From Paramecium sonneborni (Eukaryota; Ciliophora; Oligohymenophorea; Peniculida; Parameciidae): 64,000 bases of DNA. Where the stretch lies: assembly GCA_905182985.1 (NCBI GenBank), contig CAJJDN010000040.1, positions 402,252-466,251 of the forward strand, written 5' to 3'. Under the pieces are notes generated by a model, which worked only from the letters and a program-made list of their open reading frames with translations, did no database searches and was not told the origin of the DNA. Below are positions 25,701-37,847 of the stretch, in pieces. The stretch's first letter is position 1. Every line of letters starts with the position of its first letter. A program made the translations under genes and the position numbers.

Positions 25701-28700
25701 TGTTTCAAATTGTTCATCAGCTACATATAATCAATGTGTCAAAGATACAAATAATGATATTTGTGTATGGCATCAAAATTCATGCAAGGATAGGGCTTGT
25801 AATAATTTTATTGGAACAGCCAATCATATTAATTGTTAAAATTGGTTCAGTAGTTGTACTGTCAATACTACTAATACTGGATGCACTTCTAAACCAACTA
25901 ATTGCACTACTGGAGGAGTGACTTAAGACTAATGTGTTGTAAGCATTTCTAATGTCATTTGTGCTTGGAATGGAAGTGCTTGTGTAACTAGAACATGTAC
26001 TCAATATTCTGGTACATTTAACCACTCTAATTGTAACAACTGGTTAAATACTTGCACCGTTAATAGTGCTTCTAATGCTTGCTAAACTTTATCTTCGTCA
26101 TGTACTTCGTATACCATTTAGGATTAATGTAATTTTACAAATTCTGGTACTGTTTGTTTTTGGAATGTTAATACTTGTGTTATTAGAACATGTGAACATG
26201 CTTCTCAAACTTCTAGTTATAATGATCATACAAAATGCAATACATTTTTAAATACATGCACAGTTGCTAGATTTGGAGGATGCACAGATAAATTATCTTC
26301 TTGCTCATTATATAAATAATAATCTTAATGTTATTAAAGTTCATCTGGTGTTAAATGTTATTGGAATACTTTAACTTCTTTGTGTACAGATGCTATTTGT
26401 ACAAATGCAGTTTCAACTCTAACAACTCATGAAGATTGTTAAAATTTTTTGAATACTTGCACAGTAAATACTGCCGGAGGCTGCATTCCTCTTGTAGCAT
26501 GTAATCTATACACTACTCCTTAGTCATGCGTAAAATCTAATGTTGGAGAAATTTGTGAATGGTAATCCCAAACAAGTACTTGTAATATAAAATCTTGCAC
26601 AACTGCTGCACTTGATAACACTAGAGATACTCATGAAGAATGTCAAGATTACCTTCCAAATTGTACAGTCACTGCTACAGGAGTTGGTGGATGTGTTCCT
26701 TTGAATGAATGCCATACTTATTTATCTGAGAGATAATGTAAAATAAATTAAAGCGGGTCTTTATGTGGATGGAATGGTTTAGTTTGTGCAAATCGTTCTT
26801 GTTAGACTGCTCCTCCAACAGTAACATATAGTAATGATAGTTCTTGTTAAAATTATATGGATGGATGTACAGTAGTTGAAACTGGATATGGTTGCATACC
26901 TAGAAAAGCAGAATGTTCAGATTATAAAATTAGTAAATAATGTGTAAAAACAATAACAAATTAATTATGTTATTGGAATAAGGAATTACCAATAGCAATT
27001 TGTGAGGTTAGAACATGTTTTAATGCACCTATTGATTCACTAACACCTGAATTATGTGAATAACATTTAAATTTATGTTCTTCAAATATGCAGTATTGTA
27101 GATTAGAAGAATGTGAAGATCTCTCCTACACAACAGATTTTGAATGTAAATACTTCAATAGTAAATGTACAACTAATGGAACTAAATGTGTATTAAGAAA
27201 GAAATGCTCAGATGTATAAAATAGTGCTGGTTGTGTTATGGATGATTAATTTAATGAATGTGAATGGTATAATTAAGAATGTGTGTTAAAAGATTGTTAC
27301 ACTGCTCCAGCTTTTACAACTGAATAGGAATGCAATTTATATAAAGAAGGTTGTACAACTAAATTATTTGGTGGTTGTCGATAAAAGACTGCTTGCACAG
27401 AGGCTAATGTCGAAGAAGCGTGTACAACATCCAACATTGGCGAAGAATGTGTATGGGAACATGGCTTTTGTAGAGCTTAAAAATGTGAGGATTTTGATGG
27501 TAGTTATGATGATATTTGTGATGCTTAGAAGAAAGGATGTGTTAGTGATGGAACTTAATGTGTGCTACCAAGATTTTGTTAATAAATACTAATTAAAGAT
27601 TAATGCATTAAAGGTATAGATGGACCATGTATATGGTATGAATTTGGTTGTACACTATTTCTCTCTTGTTCCAGCATTAAAAGTAATTTAGATAGTATAT
27701 GTAAATCTGCTAATAGTTTATGTACTACAGATGGTCTCAAATGTGTAGGATTAGAAAAGTGCTCGAATTATAAAATATAAGAAGCATGTAAAACTGGTTT
27801 AGATGGAAATTGCTAGTGGATATAATCTTAAGAGAAATGTTTATTATTTGCAAAATGTTCTGATTTACCTTATTTAACTCATATTGATTGTCAAAATGCT
27901 TCATCGAAATGTACCACAGATTCTTTAAATGGATGTATTGATTTAAAATAGTGTTACAATTATAAGTAGAAAGAATAATGTAAAATAAGTTCTCAACCAC
28001 CAAAATTGTTAAATAAATAAGTAATTTAAACAGGATAATGTGCATGGGTAAATGGTAAATGTAGAGATTAATTATGTGAGGATATAAGTGGTGAAACTCA
28101 TGAGCTATGTTAATCTAAACTTAAAGGATGTACTTCTGATGGAATTAATTGTATTACTATGCAATAGTGTTCTTAATATACTGATATTGTAACCTGCAAT
28201 CTTGCCTTAGGAACTGATGGTAAATGTATATTTTCTACGGATGGTTGCAGAGCTCTCGAATGTACTGATATTAAAAATGGAACTAATCATTTTACTTGTT
28301 AGAATTTCAATTCTAATTGTATTTCTAATGGAGAAAAATGTATAAATTAAGTGAAATGTGAATATTTTTCTAATTAGTTTGCCTGCACTTATTTAGGATT
28401 AGATGGATAATGTGCTTGGAATGGATCTAGCTGTGTATTGATGAAATCTTGTGAAGATGCTCATTTTGATATGTTAGCTTGTTAAAAAGTAGCTGAATTC
28501 TGTAATTGGGTATCATATACTAATGGCACTTCAAAATGTATTCCTCAAACATGTTAAACCATAGGAGCTCTAAATAAATGTAATTATATCAAAGATTTTA
28601 ATACTAAAAAAATATCTATATGCTTATGGTCTAATTCAATTTGCTAATCTGTTGATCCTATTAATTTACAAAGTAATGAATGCAATATCAACACTTTAAA

Positions 28701-28827
28701 TACTTATAGATGGAATCCACTCAATAACACTTGCGAAGCTTGCTCTCTTTCAATAATCAATAATTCCATTGCTGTCAGCTATCTTCATTTATTATCCATC
28801 GCGATAATATATACAATATTATTATGA
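16726..28827 (+). CDS. Giant Paramecium surface antigen-type protein (about 4,033 residues)
   Basis: One unbroken TGA-free frame of 12,102 nt, no intron needed. It opens with a signal peptide (MKLLLLFLLTSIFVVQS) and ends with a hydrophobic stretch after a Ser/Asn-rich segment (VSYLHLLSIAIIYTILL), as expected for a GPI anchor signal. The N-terminal part (to about 19,300) and C-terminal part (after about 26,060) hold classic surface-antigen repeats of about 65-75 residues with the C-x-NAP, GGGC and C-x-W patterns. The middle holds shorter four-cysteine modules, described separately. Such proteins coat the cell and cilia; in Paramecium usually one antigen gene is expressed at a time. Known serotype antigens are usually well under 3,000 residues, so this one is unusually long. 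Confidence 0.9.
19300..26060 (+). repeat. Tandem array of about sixty 35-residue Cys modules
   Basis: Inside the antigen, the period drops to about 100-110 nt (about 35 residues). A typical module reads T-C-T-N-Y-G, six to eight residues, F-N-H-x-N-C, x-x-W-L-S-x-C-T, a short Thr/Asn/Ser linker, then C and R-T-C, giving four cysteines. Copies differ at many positions, so this is an old, diversified array, not a recent expansion. The count of about sixty is estimated from spacing, not enumerated exactly. Confidence 0.85.
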
Positions 28828-28891
28828 AATATCATTCAACATAATATATATAGAAAATATTTATTTTTCCATTTCAAAATTATTAACAGCA

Positions 28892-29930
28892 ATGTATTTA
28901 TCAAAACCATTATCACATTACTTTCCACTTCAATATCCAACTTTACCAGAATTGCCTTAAAGAGAATTCCCTAAGTTGATTTATGACTCTAGATACGAAA
29001 TAGAAGATAAATATTACAGAAATTAAATCTAAAATCAATAACAGCAAGATTTTACATAAGCTCAATAGGAACATCAAAATATGGAAAGAACTTTTAACAA
29101 ATACAACTAAGTTTAACAAGATTTTAAAACTATGAATTAAACATAGAGCAATAAATTAAATACTAATTAACAGCATGAACCACCAATTTCTCAAAAATAC
29201 AATTAAATTACAGATTCAGACATTAGGTTTGTTTCTTATGTGTTTTAGGAAGAAATTCAATTTAGAAAAGAATTCGTTTAAATTAACAAGAAATTAAAAC
29301 AACTTTAACCAAACCTATTATAATTATTTTTTGCATTCACATCTGATAATCATTATGTAATAATTAATTAAATTTATAGAAAATTGAGAAGTTTAAATTT
29401 TTGGAAGTTCTTTAATCTTATTAAGATGACATTAAAGTTTGTGATTTAGAATTGTTATTTAGCTACTTGAATAATTGGAAACGTTCCTAATCTATTACTT
29501 ATGGATAATTTCTCTAACTTATAATCCCTTATGTTAAATATGATGAAATGCCTGACCCTGCAGATTTAAAGTATCAATAGGATTCCCCTACATAAGAATA
29601 AATGGAAATTTTTTGTAGATTAATTTAAATGAAATTATAAATGATGTCTACTCTTGAATACTACAGACAAAAAATTGATAAAGCTCTAATCAATTTAGTG
29701 TAGATTTTTGAATTCATAGACCAAGACAAAGATGGATGGATCAAAGCATTTGAAATCACTAAACTTTTATGTAATTTAATTCAATTTATTAATTTTTAGA
29801 ATAATTTGGCTATTTAGTTACTATTGAAGAAGCTTCACTTGTTTTATAAGATATTGATGAAAGAGGATAAATTAACATCAATCAATTTGTCCATTATTAC
29901 AAACCAAAATCTTAAGCAATATATTTATGA
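28892..29930 (+). CDS. EF-hand calcium-binding protein
   Basis: The protein begins MYLSKPLSHYFPLQYPTLPE, has a Gln/Asn-rich stretch, then a helical domain (LLFSYLNNWKRSQSITYGQF) and a canonical EF-hand loop D-Q-D-K-D-G-W-I-K-A-F-E, followed by a weaker one (D-I-D-E-R-G-Q-I-N-I-N-Q-F). A 23-nt intron after DNHY and a 29-nt intron between the two EF-hands restore the frame. The stop is TGA 29928. The only clear function is calcium sensing; its partner is unknown. It follows the antigen stop by 64 bp on the same strand. Confidence 0.75.
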
Positions 29931-30021
29931 TATATCTATAATAATTATTATTACAATATTAAATTATAATAAAACTAGTCTTGTTAAAAAGATTATATTT
30001 TTACGAAAATAAATTATCTAA

Positions 30022-30841
30022 TCAATTATTCTGTTAATTTTAATTTGGAAGCTCTCCATGTTAATTAATATATTCTATGATTTCTGCAAATTGTCTTTAT
30101 TCAGGTTAATACTTTGGTATATCCTCTCTACTAGTATAAAGTCCTAATGGGGCTATTCTATTTGATTTTAATGGAATAAATTCATCATACTCCTTTCCCC
30201 AGTCATTATAATGAATGAATATTTCTTTTTTTCCAATTTATTTTATTGTTGCCACACACCATATAAATTATTAATCCATTATATCAACTTGTTGGTTGAT
30301 GAAAAAATTATCTACTCTAATTTAGAAATATTCCTATACTATTTAGATTTATTCCATTATTCCATCTCCTGTTATCTATTTTTAAAATGATCAATTTATG
30401 TTTGATCTCCATATTAATTAACTAAATCAATGATTCTATTATCAAAACTTTTACAATATTAGAAAGAGTGTGTTTTAATTTTCACTCTGCAAACAGGACA
30501 TTCCTATTATTAAAATAACTTATTACTGCTTTTCGCATTAAACTATCAAATATACACATTTCACAAAATGCATGCCCACATTAAGTTGTTGTAACTTTTT
30601 AGAAGATTTCTAGACATATTGGGCAAATTAAATCTTCAAATTTAGGCCTTGCTTATTGCTATAATTTAATTTCTAAGAGAAAATAATTCGAGTGATTTTT
30701 ACTTTTTCTCCTTTCATTATAAGCCTAATCAATATTGTCTCTTTTTCGCATCTTTTTTAAAAAACTATCTTTCAATTATTCTTTATTGATCAATTCCAAA
30801 TTAACTACTTAATCAATATGTTCTTCAGATGCACAAATCAT
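30022..30841 (-). CDS. RING finger plus Tudor-knot protein
   Basis: The start at ATG 30841 gives MICASEEHIDQVVNLELINK and a basic linker. Then comes a C3HC4 RING: ICPICLEIF, QCGHAFCEMCI and, after a 23-nt intron, CPVCR. It is followed by a helix and, after another 23-nt intron, a Tudor-knot/chromo-barrel-like block VDIMDQQFIWCVATIKQI, IFIHYNDWGKEYDEFIP and KSNRIAPLG. The RING suggests ubiquitin E3 ligase activity; the knot domain would bind a ligand such as RNA or a modified histone tail. The stop at 30022 faces the convergent EF-hand gene. Confidence 0.8.
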
Positions 30842-30991
30842 TAGATTATTATAAAAATAATTAATATAATTTAATCAATGATTAATTGAAAAATGCCGCA
30901 TTTAGATCTGCACTCCTTTATTTTTGTTTTTAAATATTTAATATTTTAAAAGTTTATAGTACTTGTATAATATAAAATATCAAAATTTTAT

Positions 30992-31329
30992 TCATTATTA
31001 ATGTTCAATAAATCTGACTTATTTTTTTCCTTTTATTGTTTTTAAAAATTCTTAAATTTTTTCATTATCCTAATCCGAATCTTTATGATTAAAATAAATA
31101 TAGTTTGGTGTTTATAATCTTAATTGTTTTTGTGCTTACTTTAAACTTGCTCTATACGATTTAACTATTAAAATTACGCTCTTTGAGTATGTATGGTAGG
31201 GATTCGAAAAGCATCAATGAATTAGTCAAAATAATGACTCTCATATTCCTTTAGATCTTTTTGATAGTTATATTTTATCTTTTAAACTTTTGAAGGGCTT
31301 GAAAATTTAATTCGAAAACTAGGGTTCAT
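30992..31329 (-). CDS. Small unrecognised protein (about 105 residues)
   Basis: ATG 31329 begins MNPSFRIKFSSPSKVQKIKY. A 20-nt intron joins QFQY to LKQAQKQLRLQTPNYIYFNH, and the frame ends DNEKIQEFLKTIKGKK...HQQ at TGA 30992. The intron length is not a multiple of three, and it alone links two coding-like halves, which supports the model. No family is recognised. Confidence 0.5.
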
Positions 31330-31471
31330 TCTTAAAGGGGTATGAGGTTATGAGAGTTTTTCATTGATGTTGAATTCAAATTATTTTTATCTTTTCATTT
31401 ATATTAAAATTTATAACAAAAAACCTAAATTTTTTTCACAAAAATAATTATATGCTTTTTATCTTTATAGA

Positions 31472-34008
31472 TCATTTCTCTATATACGATTTTTAAAAAC
31501 ATGGGCATTCAGACTTTTCAAAATAGGGGAATTTATCAGAATTCCTTAAACAATTTTACCAAATTTATTTTGTTATTGTTTTAAATATCTTAAATTTATC
31601 AACTGTTATTTTAAAAATAATTTATTTAACCATCAAAGACCTTAAATCATGTAATTAAATTACAGATTTTAATTTTGACTCTTCAGTTGGATCCAAAGTT
31701 AATTTAAATAAATTTTCAAGCAATTTTACCAAACTAATTAAAGGAACAAATTTTTTAATATTCTCTTAATTGTAACTTTTCCATTTATCAAAATATTTAT
31801 CTTATTCAATTAAAGATTTTAATATTCTATCAGATTAGATTTATTCCATTTATTATAAACTTTATATTTCTTCTTGCTAATATTATTTTTATTAACTCTT
31901 TTAATTAGACAATTATTATGTTTGAGTAAATGATCTAACTTAAGATTCTCTAACATTCTGAACATCTTATTAAAATTGCTAACTCTTAATAAAACTTTAA
32001 TTTACAATAGGATTATGAGTACCATGTTTATTCCACCAAACTTATAATTTCTTTTATGAGATCTATAATTCATGAAAAAATTTAATGCTATCCTTAATTT
32101 TGGTTACATTTTGTATAAGATCAAAATTATCATCAGGAAAAAAGTATATGATTTAGGACACTGTTCCAATCAAATTCTATAAACTGATTAACATATTTGG
32201 AGATTTTAATAGTAAATCATAATTAGCCATTAATTTAATTAATTTACAAATTATTTCAGAACTTTGTAAATTTAGTTTGCCTATCTCTGAAGATATATTG
32301 AATAATATTTAAGTTATTTCCATTAATTTATTTTCCTTAATAGATAATAACTCTTTTAGTATTTTATCACAAAGTGCTGTAACTAGTAAATCAGCCCAAG
32401 AACCAACACTAATTGGAGCATCAGTAAAAGTTAGAGTAAACTCTTAATTCTCACATAATTATTTATTTAATTAAGGTTAAGCACTTAATAATTTAAGTAT
32501 CTATAAAGAAACCTTTTATATATATTTTTTTGAATTAAAATAGGACAATAAAAAGACAACCATTATATTTGGGACTATTTTTTAATTTAATAAAAATACC
32601 ATTATGTACAGTTCTTGCTGCTATATAACTCAAAAAAATGAAATTGCTTTCAAAATTTGATAATTATTTTTCAAAGGTTCCTCTTATAAATTATTGTTAA
32701 GATTTGTAATAAGAATAAAACTTTTATGTTAATTAAACTATAATTCCTTCTAATATTTATTAAGGTAAATTAATAAATTAAGGGAATGGAATGTTAAATA
32801 GTGAAAAATGTTCTTTAGCCTTTTTCATCTCTTCAAACTCTTTTCCAAAAGATAATGCATCTTGATATATAAAACCTATATTTGTTACAATAATAAAAAT
32901 ACCTTATCCTCCTATTACGAGTGATGTTAGTTTTAAGCATACATTTTATAGATTCTCTTCAATTTAATTAGGCATATTAACAAAACCTCTTAAAAATTAT
33001 TTAATTCTTTCAGTTGGAAATATTGAAAATGCTATTATTGATACTAATAGTTCTGGAAAAAATTTAATTTTTTGTAATACTAATAAAGCTGCATTAGGTG
33101 TTTAAACAATCCATTTTTGAGATTATTTTAAATTATTATGTTCGTTGCTACTATGTTTTTCTTAATTTTTTTGCGCTTAAAATTATTCATCAATTTCTTC
33201 TTGATTATTAGATTGTTTCATTTCATTAGAGTTTTAAGTTTAACTCTCTTTTTCTTCAGTTATTTCTTAGATTTCAATTTCAAAAAAAAACTCTGATTAA
33301 AATAATGAAGAACTAACTAAGGCAAATATACAAGATAAAACTAGATATCGATTTTCAAAATATTTAGCTACATCATTTGGATATTTGCATTAAATATTAA
33401 AACCTTTCCATATATAGCCAACTTACAATTAGTATGAGTTCCAAACATTATGATAATACTATTTAAAAAATTGTAATAGTGTATCATTCTTTTCAACTTA
33501 TTCCTTTAAAAAATTAATAGATATAAATTAATACATTATATTCTAAAGCATCAATTGTAAATCCAAAGTGAAAACATAATTAAAATAATCTAATTAGAAG
33601 TGAAATTATGAGAGGAGGATCTCGTTCTTAAATTTCTTCATTAGGCTTAGAAATTTTAGTATGCCATAATATTTCTTTCATTTATTCTTTAAACTATCCT
33701 TCATATAACACTGGAAAAATTGTTGTTAATATTCTCAAACTATTTTTCCATTATCTATATTAAAAATGAGATTCTAAATCATTTTAATTATCACAAAGAA
33801 ATTTATGTAAATAATGAATTACTCCTTATATTCTTTTTGGTGATTATTTTAATATATCCCGAATGTCAGATGGATAAAAAGCATTGAGATAATCTTCTTA
33901 AGAAATATCAAGAAGTAAAATAGACTTCAATTCTTCTATTATGGCATTTTGTTCATCTTATTTTAATAAATTGACAAATTTTGCCTTTGCATTATTCTAA
34001 TTTCCCAT
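31472..34008 (-). CDS. HID1-family protein
   Basis: The N-terminus MGNQNNAKAKFVNLL is followed by PSDIRDILKQSP, then LRILTTIFPVLYEGQFKE, and RDPPLIISLLIRLFQLCFHF. This matches the order in animal HID1 (MGxxx start, LLTRVLPYIFED-like block, LLLAIADLLF). HID1 is a peripheral, probably myristoylated (Met-Gly start) Golgi protein needed for dense-core granule sorting in animals. The C-terminal part (WKSYNQENIKKFVPLISLVK and the following helix) continues to TGA 31472. I did not resolve every intron. A secretory role would fit an organism with trichocysts, but that is inference. Confidence 0.75.
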
Positions 34009-34052
34009 TTAATTTATTCTAATTAATTAATTTAGATAAATAAATTTATATA

Positions 34053-34985
34053 TCATGATAATAAAGATTATTCAATCTTTTAACATGTCGATTCTAAAAG
34101 TTTTAATAAAGATTTCTCTTGTTTTTCTCTTTAAAATTATTCTTACTAAAATAATTAATAAATATATTTTCTTACTTCTAAATCATTTTATATAGATTAA
34201 TCTAAATCTTAAAGTAATCTTATAGTTGTTTCATAAGATTCTTCTGATATTCTTTTTTCTTCACTTAATTATTCTTATAATCTTAGAATTTCTTCACCAA
34301 AACCTCTTATCAATTTTTCAGCATTTTAATCCCTTATTTATTTTTCTTATTCAAAATAATATCTTAATTCTTCAAGTTCTTTTTCAATATTTTCAATTTA
34401 TTTCTCTTCATATTCTGTTCTTTAAACATTATCTTTTTTTAATTCTCCTTTCATTGCTTATATTTTATCATCAATTTCAGCAAAAATTTCTTATTCATTT
34501 ACTTTTCTACTCGAATATTCTTCATTTAAAGATAATGAAAAATTTTTTTCAATTAAAGTTAATGATTTCAAACTTTTTTCACAAATTAACTTAAATAAAT
34601 GTTTATATTTACTTATCTTTAATCTCTTTCACTGTATAATGTTTCTTCTAATTTTTCATATTATTCATATAATAACTAAAATAATAAAAATATGTAAATA
34701 CTCTAAATTTTTAATTATCATTAATCTCTCCTTTTTGAATTCTCTCCTCAAGTAATTTAATTTTTTGAAAATATAAATCTCTTCTATTCTAAATAAATTA
34801 AAAATAAAAAACTACTTTATCATCTTTAACATTTGTTGATAGTCCTTGCAATACACGATTCAATTCGTTAATACGATCTTGATTTTAACTAGGTGATGCA
34901 TTTCTCTATCATTTTAATATCAAATCTTTACATTTGAATAGTCAGATTCATCATGTTTCTTTGTCGCAGTAGCACTTTTGAACAT
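34053..34985 (-). CDS. SF-assemblin (striated fibre) family coiled-coil protein
   Basis: ATG 34985 starts MFKSATATKKHDESDYSNRN with a Ser/Thr head. A continuous coiled coil follows: RINELNRVLQGLSTNVKDD, LYFQKIKLLEERIQKGE, SLNEEYSSRKVNEQEIFAEI. It ends EKQEKSLLKLLESTCQKIEQ, the family's C-terminal signature. Four introns of 23-27 nt, each starting GTA, are needed; all restore the heptad frame. SF-assemblins build striated rootlets of basal bodies, called kinetodesmal fibres in ciliates. The stop is 45 bp from the HID1 start on the same strand. Confidence 0.85.
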
Positions 34986-35045
34986 TATTTTTAAATTTAA
35001 TTTTAAGGTTAACTGTATTAAATATGTATTATTTATTTTTTATAA

Positions 35046-35686
35046 ATGTAAGACGAAGAAAAAATTTTAGAATAGTTAAAAGAACTTGATAAAGCCTAAG
35101 ATAAAAATCCAGTAAATAATATAATCTAACTCTAATTAGGTAACTTTAGCATCATTAAAAACTTTAAAATCTGCCATTTATAACAGAGATGTTGATTTAT
35201 AAACTGTAGTGAAATTAAGAACTTTAAATGAAACTACATTGAAATCAGAAAACATCAAAATATACTTCTGTTCTCTATGTGGTAAAAAGGCAATAGGAGC
35301 AAATATTGGATTAGATACTCTACCAACAAGAAGATCAGATAATAGCATTGCAATTAATTTAAAACAAATCTTTATCCGATTATTTTTAAAATAGGAAGGA
35401 ATCAAATACATAAAGCGTTCTAATTGTATAAATAATCTTATTATTTTAAGCTGTTGAGAAATAATATCGTTGGTGCTGTGAAGAATGTGGTGTACATGTA
35501 GCATATTAATGTGTTAGTTATGAAGAAGGTGCAGAATTAATATAGGGTAATTCAGATATTTAATTATCAAATAAACCTTATCTATATGTGCTTAATGATG
35601 CAATCGTTTTAAATTAACAATTTTCAAAATTGCATAGTGAAATTGCTAAACTTAAAGATTAAATGGAATATGAATAATTAAAATGA
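35046..35686 (+). CDS. STEEP1 (CXorf56)-like protein
   Basis: The protein reads MQDEEKILEQLKELDKAQ. A 28-nt intron leads to a zinc-ribbon-like core: IKIYFCSLCGKKAIGANI, LDTLPTRRSDNSIA, IKYIKRSN, then, after a 25-nt intron, QYRWCCEECGVHVAYQ. The order Y-x-C-x-x-C-G, LP-x-R-x-x-D, IK-x-x-R and Q-Y-R-x-x-C-x-x-C-G matches STEEP1/CXorf56, which in mammals promotes STING exit from the endoplasmic reticulum and has been linked to the spliceosome. The C-terminus is a short coiled coil. In a ciliate the splicing or ER role would be ancestral; that is inference. Confidence 0.75.
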
Positions 35687-35814
35687 GTCCGCTATCATAG
35701 AAAATAATATAATTAATTAATAAAATACATTGATTTATTCTCTATCTTTTTTTTTTTTAAATGAATAAATGTGGTCAAAATAATATAAAAATATATTGCT
35801 GCATATTTATCAAC

Positions 35815-36654
35815 TCATCCAAAATAATTAAGACTCAATTAGTAAACGTTGGATAATACAATACCTAAAATAAATGGTAAAATAAATTTAAATAAGGAAG
35901 AACCTATTAATAATTAATTAATAAACCTTTTTTCAATTTAGAGATTTCAATTGTATTATAGATTTATTCTCTCTTTCTTTTTTCTTCTGCCTTTATGTAA
36001 AATATATTAATATTACTAGTTACAATTCAATTTATTTGATTTTTTGAACACATTAAACTTAATTAGTTAATGAAGTTGGTTAAATCATTGATTACATAGC
36101 AGTCTAAGATTCTGTTCTACTATTTGACTATTAAAAATGTAAAATAATATTTATACAAGAACAGATGTATGACTTGAACCTAAATTGGTACCATAAATTG
36201 TAATTTTTTTACCAAATTCTTCTTTCAATACACTTGTACATAATCTAATATTAAAACCTGTTTAATTTTGAAAAAGATTATCTATTTCAGCAATCTAACA
36301 ATATAATTGGTTTTTTACAGATTTCTTGTCTTGTACATTAATTACATAAATTTAGAATTTTTGATTCACGATATGTTTTGAATCCAAATTCTTCCTATAT
36401 TCTTATGAATTATGTACTTTAGCTCTATCTGTTGTACTGAATTCTACAATTTCTGATTAATGTGGTGAGATTAATCCTCGACTTTGTTTGACAGAAAATA
36501 ATTCTGGTTTTGTGGATTTTATCTATCAAATATGTTTTTCTTTAACTTTATATGCTAAGTATTAAGATGTGACATTTTTTAAACTCAAATTGTAAGGAAT
36601 ATAAATGTCATTTTTGGATTCAAAGATAATCTCATTTGATGAAACTTCAAGCAT
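35815..36654 (-). CDS. VAP (VAMP-associated protein) family ER membrane protein
   Basis: The MSP domain starts at ATG 36654: MLEVSSNEIIFESKNDIYIP, YNLSLKNVTSQYLAYK, then after a 24-nt intron STKPELFSVKQSRGLISPHQ. A linker and a helical stretch (VQKIKQIELQL) follow, and the last exons give a tail anchor, SLFKFILPFILGIVLSNVY. Four short introns are needed (24, 29, 26 and 23 nt); each fixes the frame. VAPs tether the endoplasmic reticulum to other membranes through FFAT motifs. The plus strand shows an open frame over the same bases, but the tail anchor and MSP domain make the minus strand the gene. Confidence 0.85.
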
Positions 36655-36873
36655 ATTAAAAATTAAATAAAAATATTCTAATATATTCCAATTATAAATA
36701 TAATTCTCATAATTATAATAAAATAAGGATTAAATTAAACACAAGAATTAGAATTAAGTTTATTTTTCGTTGTGATTAGCCAAATTCTAAATCTAATGAT
36801 TAGGATATTTAAAATTTTCAAAATGTTATGTTATAAAGCCTTTTATTGAAATATATATCTCACATATTAATTT

Positions 36874-37691
36874 ATGAATTTTAAGAAAGGAACTTTAGAA
36901 TTACTTGGATATGAAAACATAGAATGCTCAATTCCAACAACTTTACTTGTTAATTTTTCTGCTTATTTTACTGCTATATAACAAAATCCTCTAAAAAATG
37001 AATCTCAAGAAAGTATTTATTACTATACAACCTACCTTAGCTTCTGAAAATGGTTTAATATTTGTTTCAGCAATAAGTCAAAGTAATACTCCATAGATGT
37101 CATCTCAATAATTAAGGTCTGTACAATCTAAAAGTTCTAAAGGAAAGATCAGAACATTTTTTCCTTAAAGTAAATAATCATTTCATATTTTAAATAGAAT
37201 GGCCTGTTCAAAAAGCTAATATGAGTCCATTTTCTTTTTCAAAATATTCTCATTTTCAATCACTAACAAGTCGATATTGGTACTATTTAGACAATAGTAA
37301 TAATGTTTAAGGTAAAGTTCTACCCTTATCATATATGTTTAGGCCCTTTTTCTTGTGTTGAAATGGATAACTGGTATCGAAAAAATCTACTCAATCCTGA
37401 TTTGTTGATTAGCTACAAATCTCATGATCTAACTTCGTTTGTGAAAATCAAAGATATCTTAAACGATTCTGAAAATCAAAAATGTGATAAAATTTTACGT
37501 CAATTATATAAAAGAGCTACTAGTGCTAAAAGAATAAGTATGTAACATCTTTAAATATAGAAAATAAAAATTCAAGTGCTTCTCCTATAAGTAAGGCATC
37601 AACTGAATTATCTTCTAGTAACACAAACAGTTGCTAAAAATCAAGACAACCCATTTGGGGAGTCGATACCGATTATTTTTTAGGTTTTTGA
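36874..37691 (+). CDS. GYF-domain protein
   Basis: A GYF-type domain is visible in the middle: SRYWYYLDNSNNVQ joined by a 31-nt intron to GPFSCVEMDNWYRKNLL, followed by NPDLLISYKSH. It keeps the W-x-Y-x-D...QGPF-S...M-x-x-W core that binds proline-rich peptides. Upstream exons are Ser/Asn-rich; the tail is Ser-rich and ends QPIWGVDTDYFLGF. Introns near 37019, 37171, 37312 and 37540 are about 23-31 nt. GYF proteins act in splicing or translation repression; the partner here is unknown. The gene is convergent with the kinesin. Confidence 0.75.
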
Positions 37692-37847
37692 AGTTATATC
37701 TAAAAATTTTATATCATTTATCATTTTAAACTAGAAAAAAAAAAATTATTTCATTAATTTTAATTTTTTCAATTTAATAAATTTATTTAGTTCGAAGAAC
37801 AAACTCTTAAATATAAAAGCAATATTATTGAATTTATAATTATTCAG

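Noticed and set aside
31180..31215. GGGATTCGAA motif resembling a tRNA T-loop
   Set aside because: No acceptor stem or anticodon arm can be folded around it, and it falls in a coding-like minus-strand frame.
35761..36075. Plus-strand open frame starting MNKCGQNNIKIY
   Set aside because: It lies antisense to the VAP gene, whose tail anchor and MSP domain are convincing once the short introns are removed.
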